Shown here in pieces: positions 12,523 to 24,403 of a DNA stretch of 64,000 nucleotides (its first letter is position 1; the number at the start of each line of letters is the position of its first letter). The stretch is from positions 1,371,008 through 1,435,007 of the forward strand of contig NC_020171.2 in NCBI RefSeq assembly GCF_000224145.3. The letters run 5' to 3'. The translations under genes and the position numbers were made by a program. The notes under the pieces were generated by a model, which worked only from the letters and a program-made list of their open reading frames with translations, made no database searches and was not told the DNA's origin. The stretch is from Ciona intestinalis. Taxonomy: Eukaryota; Chordata; Ascidiacea; Phlebobranchia; Cionidae.

Positions 12523-12699
12523 ACATTAAACTAGTTAATTGGGGTAAAACACTTTTGAGAAATCAAAATCAAGAGTTCCTTAGTGTTTTACGGTAAGGGG
12601 GCTTGTACAGAAAAGTTTTGTTATGTTTTGACACAAAAGTATTTCTCTTCTCATTGTTTTTTAAATAACATGATCTTCACTATCGTTTTCGAAAAGATA

Positions 12700-12705
12700 A
12701 ATAAA
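12700..12705 (+). terminator. Polyadenylation signal AATAAA for ANKAR
   Basis: AATAAA lies about 180 bases after the ANKAR stop codon on the coding strand; the surrounding sequence is A/T-rich with a T-rich stretch downstream. Confidence 0.55.
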
Positions 12706-13040
12706 AATACTGTTGTGTTTGGTAAGTATGGAAATACTTCCATAAAGCCATGAGGCATTATCTTGTCCTTTACTTTATTTCACTGTGTAGATTAGAATCA
12801 CATTTATCACCATTTTTGACATTGCCAAAATGTTTTGTGTATATACTCATACCATTTTCTAGTTATGTCTTCTTTGTTGTATTAAAAGTGTAGAAAAATA
12901 AAATTAAAAGTTCTTCAACATTTTCTGATTAGTTTTTAATTATACTATAAAAAGTGGTAAAATATATTTGAATTCTGATTGTTTCAAGGGGAGAAAATAA
13001 TAATCCCAATATCGGCGTTCATAGAATCCGTGTATTACGA

Positions 13041-13048
13041 TGACGTCA
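13041..13048. promoter_or_regulatory. CRE palindrome TGACGTCA upstream of TFG
   Basis: A perfect CREB/ATF-type palindrome within cgatgacgtcatcatt lies about 410 bases upstream of the TFG start codon, followed by a half-site-like acacgtcatg. Only its sequence supports the role; transcription start and occupancy are unknown. Confidence 0.4.
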
Positions 13049-13452
13049 TCATTAGTTTACACGTCATGTGTCAGTCACTTTTCGCTGGAAATTCAAGCAC
13101 AGATTCGTTATGCAGCTGTAATATAGGATAAGCTATTAAGCAGTTATATACTTAACTAGTTATATACTTACTTTAGGCGCAAATTCTTGGAGAATTTTTC
13201 TGAAGAACCACGTGGCATAATTTTACATTTCTGATTTCAACAATACGTATGTGCAGACCAACAGTATATTATATAGATATAGAATATAGATTATGTATAT
13301 AACGGTGTAGTACATTATAACGTCAGTTTATAGGCTTGCCTAGTTTTCAATTTAAGGGTAACATCCTATTTTATAGCTCAATCTAATATTAGTCTCACAT
13401 TTTAGAGATATACATATAGTTTCATAGTTTGTGAGTAAATTTTATATTAAAT

Positions 13453-16094
13453 ATGGACTTAACGGGAAAACTGATAATCAAGGCAAGATTGGGTGATGAT
13501 ATAAGAAGGATACCAATCCACAATGAAGACCTAACGTATGATGAACTTATACTTATGATGCAAAGAGTCTTCAGGGGAACTTTGGACTCTAATGAGGATG
13601 TCGTGATCAAATATGCTGACGAAGGTGAAAAAGTTCACTCTAATAGTATAAAAAGTTCATGAGAAAATTTTGAAGCACATTTAGTTTCATTTGTCCACAC
13701 TTTTATTACTTTAAAGAAGGTCGAATATGCTGACAAAGGTTAGAAAATGTGTTCTAAAAACAGAATTTATGATTTATTAAAACTATAATTTAGTCCAATA
13801 TGCAGAATATGGCAGTTCTTGACGTTGCGGTGCAACATGCTATTTTTCTTGTGCTCACAGACGACCGTTGTAAATCAGCGTACAAAGTACATTTTCAAGT
13901 CATACTAGGAAATCCTACTTAATTTTATACAGATTTATGAACAATATAGTTCATTACTGTTTTAAATGTTTCTTAGCTAACTGTATAAATATTTCAGATG
14001 GAGATCTTATCACAATATTTGACGACTCTGACATCAACTTCGCAATTCAAATAAGCAGAATTTTAAAGCTAACCATATTTAGTAAGTAAATATGTGGTAT
14101 ATATGTGTATGATGCGATTTTCGTCCTAAAACACTTCAGTTTAAAAACTAAAACCATATATTAATGTCAGAAGTTAAAAACTAGGACTGTCTTGTATATA
14201 AATAACCTACTAAATATTTTACAATTATTTCCATTTTTTTCAGCGAAAAATGAGCCTCAAATTGCTAAAGAAGATACTAGCATTGCTGGAAGTAATGTGA
14301 GACAAGAATTGATCAAAATCCGGAACCAAATAAATAATCTTTTGGATGGACTTGGTGGGGGTGGTGACCAGGAACGTACTGTCGTGGTTAATAACACAGG
14401 TAGTTTAGAATATTTTTGGAATGCTTTAATAGCCAAACTTTTAAATACAGTGGAATCAGAGGTAATAACTGCATAATTTGGTGAAGTAAGTTTAACTTAT
14501 TGGTTCAAATGATTAGCCTATTGAAAACATTATCGGTGCATTGAAATGCCTTTTTTGTAATAAAATTTGTAATATTTTTTTACAGAAGAGCCTACAGCAG
14601 TTAAAGCTGAAACTGCCCCCCCACCTACTATCAATCAAAACTATGACACAAGTTTTGATCCACTAACAGCAAACAACACAAGTAGTAGTGTGATGTCATC
14701 ATTTGACAATGTTTCGCAATGTAAGTTTGAAATAGATAAATATGTAGTGTACAAGTAGGAAAAGTAGCTAGCGATTTTTTTCTTGAGTAGGCTACTTTTT
14801 AATTTTACTCCCTACTGTGTTTTTAAAGACTGTAATTCTGCTGCAAATTCCCTTTCTATATTAATTAATCTGATCAGATTTACTGTATTCCTTAACTTTG
14901 TTTTTGTTTAGTAAAAAAATCATATTTTTAGTGGATAACCGGCCCCCTAGCCCCAGCGGTAGCCAGAGTAGTGCCCCCTCTCACTCTGGAAGGTCCCAGG
15001 TCACCCCACAAGGTACCCCACAACCCATGCAGTCATTCCAACAACCCCCACCCGTGGAACAACCCCAACAGAACCATTATGGGCAAATGCAACCACCGCA
15101 ACAGAATGCACAGTTGCCGGGACAAACCACTGGTTTTATGGATAAGCAAATGGGACCATCGGTGCCATCTTCGGTCCCGGGAATGCAAAATCAACCAAAT
15201 CAACAGGTGAAATAAATTTTCTTTTTGAATGTACACTGTTGGTGCCTAGGATTTTAGTCTGCGTTTAGTATAACTGTCTTTAAAAGCCAAAAGGTTCATA
15301 ATTTGATTATAAAAAGCTTAAAAATATATAAAAATCTGACATTTCAATTTTTACCTCTATTATTTTAGCTGAATAATTTCTGTTATTATACGTTCCCACA
15401 TTTTCACTAAGTCCGGTCTATATAAAAAATCAAAAAAAGTCATAAAATGTTTATTATTAAGTTACTACTTACTTTTTTAGGGTGGTTTCCCTCCACCCCA
15501 ACAAATGGGGGCGCCGCATGCCCCAAACCCTAATTACCCCAACCCCACCCCACAACACCAGCAACACCCTGGGTACGCACAACCTGTATCAAGTCAGGGG
15601 AATTTCCCCCAGCCAGCTACCAGCCAATCAGTGAGCATGATGCCTTCGGGTCAAAGCAGTTTTAACCAATCACAGGTAACTAAATAAAATTAGAAATTTT
15701 TTTTAAATAATATTTTTTTGTGTAATGTTTTCCTGCACCTGTTTGAGATTGTATATTTTTTTAACCAATATTTCATTTTTAGCCACAATATCCACCTTCT
15801 ACAAGTGGATTTGGATCTTTTAGTCAACAACAACAACAACAACAGCAACAACAGCAACCGCCCCAAGAACAACAACAACCCAGAATGCAAGCCCCTTATG
15901 GCGGTGTACCCCCTGGCCAAAACTACCCCCCACAAACAGGGCAAAATCAGCCCCCGTTTCAGCAACAACAGCAAAGGGGGCCTTCACCCCAAGGGTACAT
16001 GCCCGGGGCCCCACCCCAGTCAGCAGGAAATCCACATCGTATGTTTGGAAGAGGGGCTTATAGACCCAGACAAGCAGGACCTGGGTACCAGTGA
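13453..16094 (+). CDS. TFG: TFG, ER-exit-site trafficking protein
   Basis: Seven exons: 13453-13624, 13998-14081, 14244-14399, 14586-14720, 14932-15206, 15481-15675, 15783-16094; about 442 residues. The N terminus is a PB1 domain (residues about 5-90) nearly identical in wording to vertebrate TFG ([43 protein letters not shown]). A short coiled coil follows ([19 protein letters not shown]). The C-terminal 300 residues are rich in Pro, Gln, Gly and Tyr, with a pure Gln run around 15828-15860 coded by CAA/CAG, and end in GPGYQ as in the family. TFG assembles into oligomers between ER exit sites and the ERGIC and helps organise COPII carriers. The start is the only ATG that keeps the PB1 domain whole. 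This is one of the safest calls in the window. Confidence 0.97.
13795..13940. repeat. Partial copy of the TATGGCAG-ended repeat
   Basis: Inside TFG intron 1, the words atatggcagttcttgacg, gtacattttcaagtca and aggaaatcctacttaatttt repeat, with few changes, in the complete element at 21369-21597. The CG-rich interior of that copy is reduced here. Confidence 0.55.
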
Positions 16095-17773
16095 AGTAAC
16101 AACAAGGTGCAATTTAAGAATTTGAAAATATAGCTAGAACATTACTTTGCAGTTCAAGGTTTAACGTATGCTATTATGCATAGGCGTCACGTTATTGAAT
16201 TTTTAACTAAATCTGGGTTAAACTTTTTTCAAAATCTGGGGTGATATTGTTAGAATACAGTTACACTCATAGTCATAAAACATTAGCAACCTTATTAATT
16301 AATGGGGACATGACACCCCAAATGTGAAGTCTATGCTACATGTACTAAGTAGCACACACATATTACAAGTAATTATGCTGCTTTTTCCCTTCCTACAGTA
16401 GGTCTACCAATTATATATAATAGAGTGGGGAAAGATGGGACACCTTTTCATTCTATTTTCTCGTCCCATTTGGTAGTAACTAAAGAACATTCAAAGAATT
16501 TTAAAACCGTATCCTTACAACTCTATAGATTGTTGTAAATTGTTTAAAACACGATCAGGATATTTGAATATGATGTGCTAAAGGTGTTCAATCTTCCCCT
16601 ACCCTACATATGTACTGACAATTGAAAATAAGAAAATATTTGCAATTTTTTCATAGAAAATTTATAGAGCAAAGTTCTAATACCTGGATGATATAATAAA
16701 TACGTTAATGGCTAAAAAGAATATTTACTATTTTTACATTAGCAGTAAGCTTGGTGAAAATCTCCCATATGCTATATGCAACAATATTTTCATAATATGA
16801 AAATAAGCGTGTTGCATTTAAATAACTGTAAACTTGATATTACTAATATAGTGTTGTGGATGATTATTATTACCAAAATAAATTATGATGACTGTTACTT
16901 TTTGTCAATATGTTTAATTTATAGCAGCAGTATCAAGAATGAATGAATGTTACTTATTTATCTTCGCGTGGCCGGCAACGACAGTCATTCTAACATGGGT
17001 ATTTTACACAGCTCCAGCTCACTTACACACATATGTAACTTTGTGGGTAATTATGTTTTTAAATTTTTTTCAGAATAATTAAGCGTGTATGATATTGGGG
17101 TAATGAGGCATTACAATCAATAAGTTAGATTTGCTTTTCCCAAGTTTTGTGTCTTAACTATCCCTGCCTCCACTGCATTTTTAATATTTTGGCGACGAGG
17201 GCATACCTACACGTAAAAGGGCAAAAGGCTCGCATTTACTGCAACTGCATTTTAAAACAAAACATCTTTTTTTGGAATATTGTATTTTCGTACAATGCAA
17301 CCTGAAGTAATAAACCCCTTATATATCAGCATCAGGTATAAACAGTAAAATTTACAAAATGCAGCTTTAATTGCGAATTGTACTATAAAAATTGCACTTT
17401 TTCGGAAAATGGTAATAGTGAATATATGCCAAAAATGTTTTCTATATCTGAATTTTTCATAGAAAATGTGTGCACTAGGGACTAGACTATTGTGTAATAC
17501 CTCTATGAAGCTCTTAGGTGCAAAAAACATATCTTTACACTTCTATAAAAACGCTGTTCCAGCGCTATCCCTCTATTTAAAGTTAACAACAAACGAGAAT
17601 TGGAATTTAGTAGAAACTGGTTCCGGATATCGGTTTAGGATAAAATATTATCAACCTTTTAAACAAATGGAACGACCTGTTTAAACAGTAGGATATCCAA
17701 CCAATTTTATCTCCACATGGCATACAAAATCATCTATATATCATATTGTGTATTTCTTGCATATTGCACAACA
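16095..17773. other. Region between the convergent TFG and YccV-domain genes
   Basis: TFG 3' sequence is followed by a MITE (16420-16613), an AATAAA at 16877 that could serve TFG, and a reverse-oriented SINE tail (about 16935-17075). Open frames near 17252-17684 overlap on both strands and show no protein similarity. Confidence 0.55.
16420..16613. mobile_element. MITE copy
   Basis: A nearly complete element: tagagtggggaaagatggga at the left and the word cttcccctaccctaca at the right, with the family interior between (cccatttggtagtaac, ttgtttaaaacacgatcagg). Confidence 0.85.
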
Positions 17774-19684
17774 TTAATCATATGGATACACCTCTTGCAG
17801 TGCAGGCCGCATTAAATACTGAGCCCCGTCATATTCATCAAAGTAATCGTAAATTTGTTTATGTTTGATACGCGTGTTCCTAACCACTTCTATATTTTCT
17901 TCAACTACATATGTGGTTTGCGAGTCTTTTCTATCTCTTTCATCGACTAGAATAGCGTAGTTTGGTTGTGTTTGCCACGTCTGTGTGAAAAGTAATGGGT
18001 TAACGGTTTAATATCACCAAGTGGTTGTAATTGTAACATGAAATAAGTTGCATATTATGATACATAATGTATTTGAACTCTTGAGTGTCTTCTTATTAAC
18101 CAGACACACATGGTGTATTCAAACACCCCATGCTCACTGTCAAGTTATAACATAAGTGGCTTCTTATACACTAGGCACACATTGTGTATTCATACACCTC
18201 GTGCTTGCTGTCAAGGTATAGCATGGCCCATGGGTGTCTTCTTATACACTAGATGCACATGGTGCAGTCATACAACTCATGCTCGATGTCAAGTTATAAC
18301 ATGAGTGTCTTCCTATACAACAGAGATGTACATAAACCAGATGTATCCCTTGGTATATATGAAGACCTCTATATTAGAACATATACACACACATTACATA
18401 CCGGTCTATCTCCATGCATTCTCCGTATCCATAGATCTGGTGCTTTACAATGATCATCCCAACCTACTATAACACCTCTGTATCCATACAACTTGTGTTT
18501 TATCACCTGACCAACACGATACTTTACTTTCTTGGGCCGTGGTACCCTAGGGGTACTTGAAGCTAAAAAGGCAATTTTGTATAGTGTTATGGGAAATTGA
18601 AGTGACTATTAACCAGATAACTGGTTTTGGGAAGTGCCGGAAAAACGACAGTCAATATAACACGGGTGTTCTGTTTCAAACACCTCGTGCCCAATTACAA
18701 GTTACCATGTATGTAACTTGTTGGTGACTAATGGTGATAAATGGTTTTGGGAAGTGCCGGAAAAACGACAGTCAATATAACACGGTGTTCTGTTTCAAAC
18801 ACCTCGTGCCCGATTACAAGTTACCATGTATGTAACTTGTTGGTGAATAATGGTAAAGCATATTTTAAGGAATTGGAATTTGACAGTATTTCCAACTTTA
18901 ATGGATTTTCGTTCAGTTTTAAAGGTGTTCAGTTTTAAATGCTTTTAATTGTTGGAAATAGCATCATAAACATGCAACTGACTTGCAAAGAGGCCATAGG
19001 AATTACGAAACGAGAAAACTTCTTCTGCAACAGATTCAGGTTGTACTATTTGTTTTGGTAGTTTCTTATGTGGAAGATGGGTTGGCGTTTTTTCATGCTT
19101 TCCAATCTGAAGTATAGGTACAAATAGTAAACTTAAGTTATGTGTTGTTTTCTATAGCCTAACAACAAAATTGATGTGTTGAAACTTAAATTATAAATGA
19201 ATGTAACTTCTTTATCCTTGTGTTGCAACGACAGTCATTATTACCATGTATGTAACTTTGTGGGTAATTATATTTCGATATGCCATGAATATATAGAATA
19301 TTAACTCAAGATATACCTTCACTGTAAATGGAGTAGTAAGTATAGCTTTAACGCTGCTGTGTATCCACGATCGCCATGATGAGACGGATAAATAATTGTT
19401 TGAAAACTCTTTTACTGTTTCTATTAAACTGAAATAAAAAATGATTTTATTAACTTTGATGTGATATGCATTATATCAAGTTGTCAAAAACTATATTTAT
19501 AGTTTATTATTGATAGTTTTATAAGGAAAATTTAGGTAAAAAGTACTTACTTTAGTACTGATTGAGATCGTATTCTTTCCCGAGTGGTCCCACTATATTC
19601 CGACAATAAATACTGTGCTGGTACAGCAGCAAATATTAAAAGCAACTGCAGAGCTTGAAGTCTAGTGATTTGTACGCCTGGCAT
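17774..19684 (-). CDS. Membrane-anchored YccV/HspQ-like domain protein
   Basis: Five exons read leftwards: 19684-19551, 19428-19317, 19106-18983, 18562-18402, 17980-17774; about 245 residues. Residues about 7-28 are a hydrophobic N-terminal segment (QLLLIFAAVPAQYLL), a signal anchor or signal peptide. After a basic/Pro-rich linker (STPRVPRPKKVKY) comes a complete YccV-like (hemimethylated-DNA-binding/HspQ) domain: YRVGQVIKHKLYGYRGVIVG, then WDDHC, LVDERDR, TYVVEEN, YDYFDEYDGAQY and a closing ALQEVYPYD. In animals this domain is best known at the C terminus of FBXO21, but no F-box or transglutaminase-like segment is present here and the protein appears complete from ATG to stop. The function is unknown; the domain probably binds protein rather than DNA. 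It is head-to-head with FIBP. Confidence 0.85.
18080..18315 (+). repeat. 71-bp satellite, about 3 units
   Basis: Diverged monomers lie in the last intron of the YccV-domain gene (gtgtcttcttat, tcatacacctcgtgct, ttataacatgagtgtcttc). Confidence 0.75.
18613..18855 (-). repeat. Tandemly duplicated SINE tail
   Basis: Two nearly identical blocks of about 120 bp follow each other. Both begin with ggttttgggaagtgccggaa, contain the type A tail and body in reverse orientation (tgttctgtttcaaacacctc) and end ccatgtatgtaacttgttgg. They differ at only a few bases, so the duplication is younger than most SINE copies here. Confidence 0.8.
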
Positions 19685-20121
19685 CGCTAGAGATATGTCA
19701 AAACTGGTAACATTTCTGTACCTTTACCAGATACAATTTTCAAAATGGGTTGCCTTTTAAAAATAATAACAAAAACACGTGTACAAATTAACTAGCGAAG
19801 CGTGACCATAAATCGGTAGAGCAAAAAGATTATTTTTTACGCAAATGTTGTGCTAAAGTCTTTCAAATATTCTATATTTAACGTAAAATCATTTCTATTC
19901 TGTTTTAAAATAAAAAAGAACATTATTTTGGAAAGTGTAAAATGGCTGTTTTAACTTATAGATAGAAGTAGAAAAAGGCAAATTTCCCTCTTTTTTCCTT
20001 TGTTTACCTTTTTAGGGGTTCCTATCTCAAATCCAATCTCTCGTCAGTTACCTGTTGACAGTCTGTAAGCAACGTTAGTTTTCTCTCAGCGAAAGTTTGC
20101 AGTTATTTTGCTTGATTTCTA
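19685..20121. promoter_or_regulatory. Divergent promoter region, YccV gene and FIBP
   Basis: The two start codons point away from each other across 437 bases with no repeat copy between them, unlike most gaps in this window. The sequence is AT-rich with no clear TATA placement on either side. A shared, TATA-less bidirectional promoter is inferred from spacing alone. Confidence 0.45.
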
Positions 20122-21317
20122 ATGGAAATTATACCGGACGTTGACGTTTTTGTTGGCAATAATATTCACGTAGATTTTGAAATATATCATTACTGGCTGA
20201 GAAATATCGGAGGTAAAAATTTTTTTACTGTTATAGTGCATATATTATTATGTTTTTGTGGGTTTAGCAGTCACGCTTTTTTCTGGTGCTTTTATTCAGT
20301 AGTTTTTACCCACATCGTGTGTATAACGACTGTCGCTTTGTTGCTAAATAAAAAAATCCTTATTTTTTACACTATTTTTGCATTATTGAAAACTTTTTTC
20401 AGCTGATGAGGTAACAGATCTTCTTGTATCTTCTGGAGCGTCTAACATCAGTCATATTGAGATAAACAATGACGATTTTGAGAAATCCTTGTTATACAGC
20501 CATGTACTTGACCAATACCGATTGTTTAGTATGGTAGAACCCATGGTACAAGTTCCTACAGTTCTATGTACGCAACTGACTTACCAAATCTCACATAAGA
20601 TTCAAGAATCTCTGGTTTCGAAGTAAGATATTTTTTGAAATTGTGACTGTTAGTAAATAAGTGTGTGTGAATATAGGTATTATATTGGGGTAATGACTAA
20701 TGAGACAAAAAATGTTTTAGCGTTCCAGTTTTATCAGTAAAATGTTTTTACTCCAATGTCAGTTCTTTCAAAAACAGGCTTTGCAAAAGTATATTGCATT
20801 CACAATTATCAAAATTAATCAATAAGCTCAAGACCCCACATTTTGGTAAAATTTAATATCCTTCTGCGTATGCTGGAAAAGGATTATACTTAGGATGTGT
20901 AGTGATAAAAATATGTAATATATATTATACTGAAAGTCCAAAAACTAAAGTTTTTTTTCCAACCCTCTGTCTTTATTATTTCCAGTTACTATGAGCTTGA
21001 TGACCAAGTAGTCAGGGAAATCTTGGGCAAAAAACTGAGCAAAGGAACACGAAGGGACTTGGACGAAGTTGCCGCAAAAACTCACAAAAGACTTCGTTTC
21101 TGCCACCGCCAGGTAAACATTACGTAGTTTTATGTAATTTTTGACTCTTACAGTTACAGCTCTGCCATACTGGTGACACAAATTAGGTAAAATTATTGAC
21201 TAAAGAACAATTTTTAAAATTTTCCAAAAATTGTTTAAATATTGTTTACAAAAAAACACGCACAAGATGAAGTAAGTAACATTCATTCATTCACTGATTC
21301 ACCTATTTCATACATTT

Positions 21318-21357
<40 letters not shown>

Positions 21358-23924
21358 AGTCTGCAAAGTATGGCAGTTCCTGACGAGATCTCGCGCGTGC
21401 AAGACGGTTATTTTTCGCGTTCGCGCGTGCTATCATTAAAATCTGCGTGCAAAGCATGTACATTTTCAAGCCACGTTAGGAAATCTTACTTAATTTAATA
21501 CGTATTTTTTCTTTGTTTAATTAATTGGCGCGCGTAGGACAAATTGTGGCGTGCATAACCGAAAGTCTGTAAAAAAATCGCGCGTGCACCTGCCATATAT
21601 ATATATATAATATGTATATATGTATTCTACTCATTTTTTGCAAAAAAATAAGAGTAGGCTATTTTTCTTTCTAGTTTGACAATTGCAAGAGAATTTTCAA
21701 AACTCTGGAAGACTGGCCTGGCAGTCTACTTGATAATATACAAACTAAGTTTCTTCTCCCGCAAGAGTTAGCATGGTAGGTTTAACTGTCTACAATATTT
21801 ATCACAAAATGTAATATTCACGTCTTATTTTTATCTATCTAATATATATTTATATATACGCGATGTCCTACATTGGTTTGCCCATTACCTATAAAATAGT
21901 AACTGTTAATTAAGTTTAAAGAATAAAAATAACAAAAGTTTGATATATATATAATAGTAAACATATTATAAACATGTTTAAACAAAATCTAATTCTCCAT
22001 CTATATGTTTATAGTTATAGCACCTTTTATGCACCTATATTTCAGGAAATACACCGTGGTTGTTTTCCTGTCCAGTTTACGGTTTGAATGTTGTAAACGA
22101 AAGTTAGCTTATCTTACTACAAGTGATTTTATAGAATGTGGGAAACTTATGATACAGAACTGGACTGCAGCAGCTACAGGTACATTAATGTTTTTGCTAG
22201 CCTATGTATATATATATATAGGGCATAAATGTTTTTTTTTATAATGCATAGATATATATATATAGTTTAATTGCATATATTTCATAGATATGCAAAATGC
22301 ACTAAATAGGTACTGACCAAATATATATATATATAAATGTTAAAAAATAAATGAGGTTTATAAAAATTCTGAGGTGACATTGCTAAAATACAGATACACT
22401 TATAGTTGTCAAACATAGGAAACCTCATTGATTAATGTGGTAAATGCAATATACTTTGGCTCTACTTTTTTGTATAAACACTTAACAGCAGAGTAAAACT
22501 GTTTTAGGCTAAAACTTGGGTGCAAAAATATATGATTACTCTTCCTTTAACAGTTGGTACCATGTCACCCTCATGCCACCTCTACAGGTTCAGAAAACCC
22601 TGAAACAGAATTAGATCGAGATTTTTTGAACGAGCTTCGTTCTGTACGTGTTCTATCTGCCGACCAGAAGATCTGTGAGAAACATAGACATCTTATATCG
22701 CAAGAAATGGAGAAAACATACCCTACATTATCCCAAGTAAGAATATAATATTTATAAATAGCTTAAAATGTAAACAGTTTTTGATTTAATGCTGATGTTA
22801 TTATTTCCAATACAAAGTTGGCAAACTTTTTAAATCACAAGGAAGACAGGGATAGTTAGCTAATTTTATGAAACCAATCTAACTAGTGATTAATGCAGTG
22901 CGAAAAATTTTAGAGTTTGTCTTCTTACCTTGCCTCCCCAGGTTTGGCGCCTATGATTTGTCTATGTTTGGCTGCAGTTACCACTTTCTATAAATTTCTG
23001 GGCTGTTTAGTACACATCTTAAAACAATAGTTACTGTTCTATACCAACCAGCAGAGCCTAAGCTGCATTCAGCTATTTCCTATTTATAAGCTGTTATATT
23101 TGCATTGAATACATCATTCTTCAGGCATCCCGTACTCCGGATCAATCTTCACAGAGTCGTCTATCCCGTGTCCGCTCCCGAGACTCCTCCAAAGACCTCA
23201 TCCCTGAAGCTTTGTTTCTCAAAGTTACTCGTGGATTGGTTACCATAGCGTCGAACTTGTACAGGACTAAAGAAGCGCAAGATTTCTTCATTGATGTTGT
23301 GGAAAAGGTGAGAGTGTTTTATACAACGTAAATTCTATTGTGATAGACAACAAACTTGAAAAAACACATTTTAGCATTGTCACTCAAAATTTGAAACGTG
23401 TTATGCTTATTCTATTGTTTTGTACAACAAACTGTCCTATGCAGCACAAGGTGTTGAAAACTGCACACCTTGTCTTGACATATCTGCAACCCAAGGATAA
23501 ATAAACACTCATTCATTTACCTATGATAGATGTAATGTTAGGTGAAGCTAAATTTACACGTTAGGCGTTACTAACTTTTGGTGTGTATGTCATACTCGTG
23601 TACAACATATTTCTATTCTCATAGGCAACAAACATGACAGTTTTTGTATAAAACAGAACACCAGTGTTATAACGACTGTCATTTCCCCAACAGGAGGCTA
23701 AACAAATACATTTATTTACCATGTTTTGTTAGGTAATTGAGCCTCTACAGTCTTGTAGTTGGAGCAAGTCAAAAGTTGAACATTTTCTTGATTTATACAG
23801 CAGCACTGCTTTGCAGTTTACACAAATGCAACAACTTTCGGAAGTTTGGAAAAAGTTTTCTACTACTGCAATACAGTCTATTGTAAAAATGTATTATCCA
23901 AGCAAAAGTGTAGATAATAGTTAA
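20122..23924 (+). CDS. FIBP: Acidic FGF intracellular-binding protein
   Basis: Eight exons: 20122-20212, 20403-20622, 20986-21112, 21675-21775, 22046-22179, 22588-22736, 23125-23307, 23733-23924; about 398 residues, slightly longer than human FIBP. Family wording runs through the whole protein: VDVFVGNN near the start, [20 protein letters not shown] and FDNCKRIFK in the middle, [12 protein letters not shown] in exon 5, [20 protein letters not shown] in exon 7, and [13 protein letters not shown] across the last intron. FIBP is a cytosolic/nuclear all-helical protein that binds intracellular FGF1; it has no catalytic motif. An earlier acceptor near 22552 would run into a stop, so 22588 is used. 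The intron sequence at 21317-21597 carries a dinucleotide run and a small transposon copy. Confidence 0.96.
21317..21355. repeat. AT dinucleotide microsatellite
   Basis: A pure (AT)n run in a FIBP intron, directly abutting the TATGGCAG-ended element; shorter (AT)n runs also flank that element's right end. Confidence 0.9.
21369..21597. mobile_element. Small DNA element with TATGGCAG ends
   Basis: The element starts TATGGCAGTTCC and ends GCACCTGCCATA, so the ends are inverted repeats; both sides are AT runs. The interior has many CpG-rich words (cgcgcgtgc repeated, in both orientations near the ends), unlike the AT-rich surroundings. There is no open frame of useful length, so it is a non-autonomous, MITE-like element. 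A partial relative lies at 13795-13940. Confidence 0.6.
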
Positions 23925-24204
23925 CACTGTGTGTGTGTTGGAAAAAATATGGAATAGTCTTTAAAACTAATTAGAATGAGCATTTTTTTACAGGTTATAA
24001 AAATAAGCAGCATTTCTCCCTAAACCAAAAAATTATGTCAAAATTATTTAGACTTCGTTCTTTCACTGTTTTTTTTGAAGTAACTTTTATTAAAACTAGA
24101 AGTCAACTTTGTGCTTTGCTGTTTCATTTTGTACTGTGTATGCCGATACTGGTTCATAGGTTTTAATATTTTGTCTTTTTTTGGTGCTGGTATTTATTTA
24201 CATG

Positions 24205-24210
24205 AATAAA
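24205..24210 (+). terminator. Polyadenylation signal AATAAA for FIBP
   Basis: AATAAA about 280 bases past the FIBP stop codon and about 165 bases before the acceptor-like site in front of LDHD. Confidence 0.45.
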
Positions 24211-24368
24211 TGGAACCCATGTTATTAAAACTCCATCGAGACACTATTGGTGACATAAGATGTAAAACTAAGTAAAGTAACATTATGTGCAATGTTTTGT
24301 CTCTTTCTTCATCTTTAATTTTTTATAACATACTCAAAAAATCACTTCACAAAAATATTCTAAATTGT

Positions 24369-24376
24369 TTTACAGG
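24369..24376 (+). promoter_or_regulatory. Acceptor-like site just upstream of LDHD
   Basis: The word gttttacag precedes the LDHD start codon by about 28 bases. In a tunicate such a site in the 5' leader could accept a spliced leader in trans or close a 5' UTR intron. It is predicted from sequence only. Confidence 0.35.
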
Positions 24377-24403
24377 TTCGTTCGAATAGGATTTTATGTA
24401 AAA

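Larger units (their letters stand above)
12523..13452. other. ANKAR 3' end, intergenic gap and TFG upstream region
   Basis: The first 200 bases are ANKAR 3' untranslated sequence with an AATAAA at 12700. The rest is AT-rich with no further exon. The TFG promoter must lie here; one perfect CRE palindrome is annotated separately. Confidence 0.6.

Noticed and set aside
17252-17684. Open frames on both strands near 17.4 kb
   Set aside because: Low-complexity, overlapping on both strands, with no splice partners or similarity; treated as intergenic.
22552-22587. Earlier acceptor for FIBP exon 6
   Set aside because: Using it leads to a stop; the acceptor before 22588 keeps phase and family similarity.
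24365-24403. An upstream non-ATG start for LDHD
   Set aside because: The frame is open there, but it spans an acceptor-like site and the ATG at 24404 gives a proper mitochondrial presequence.
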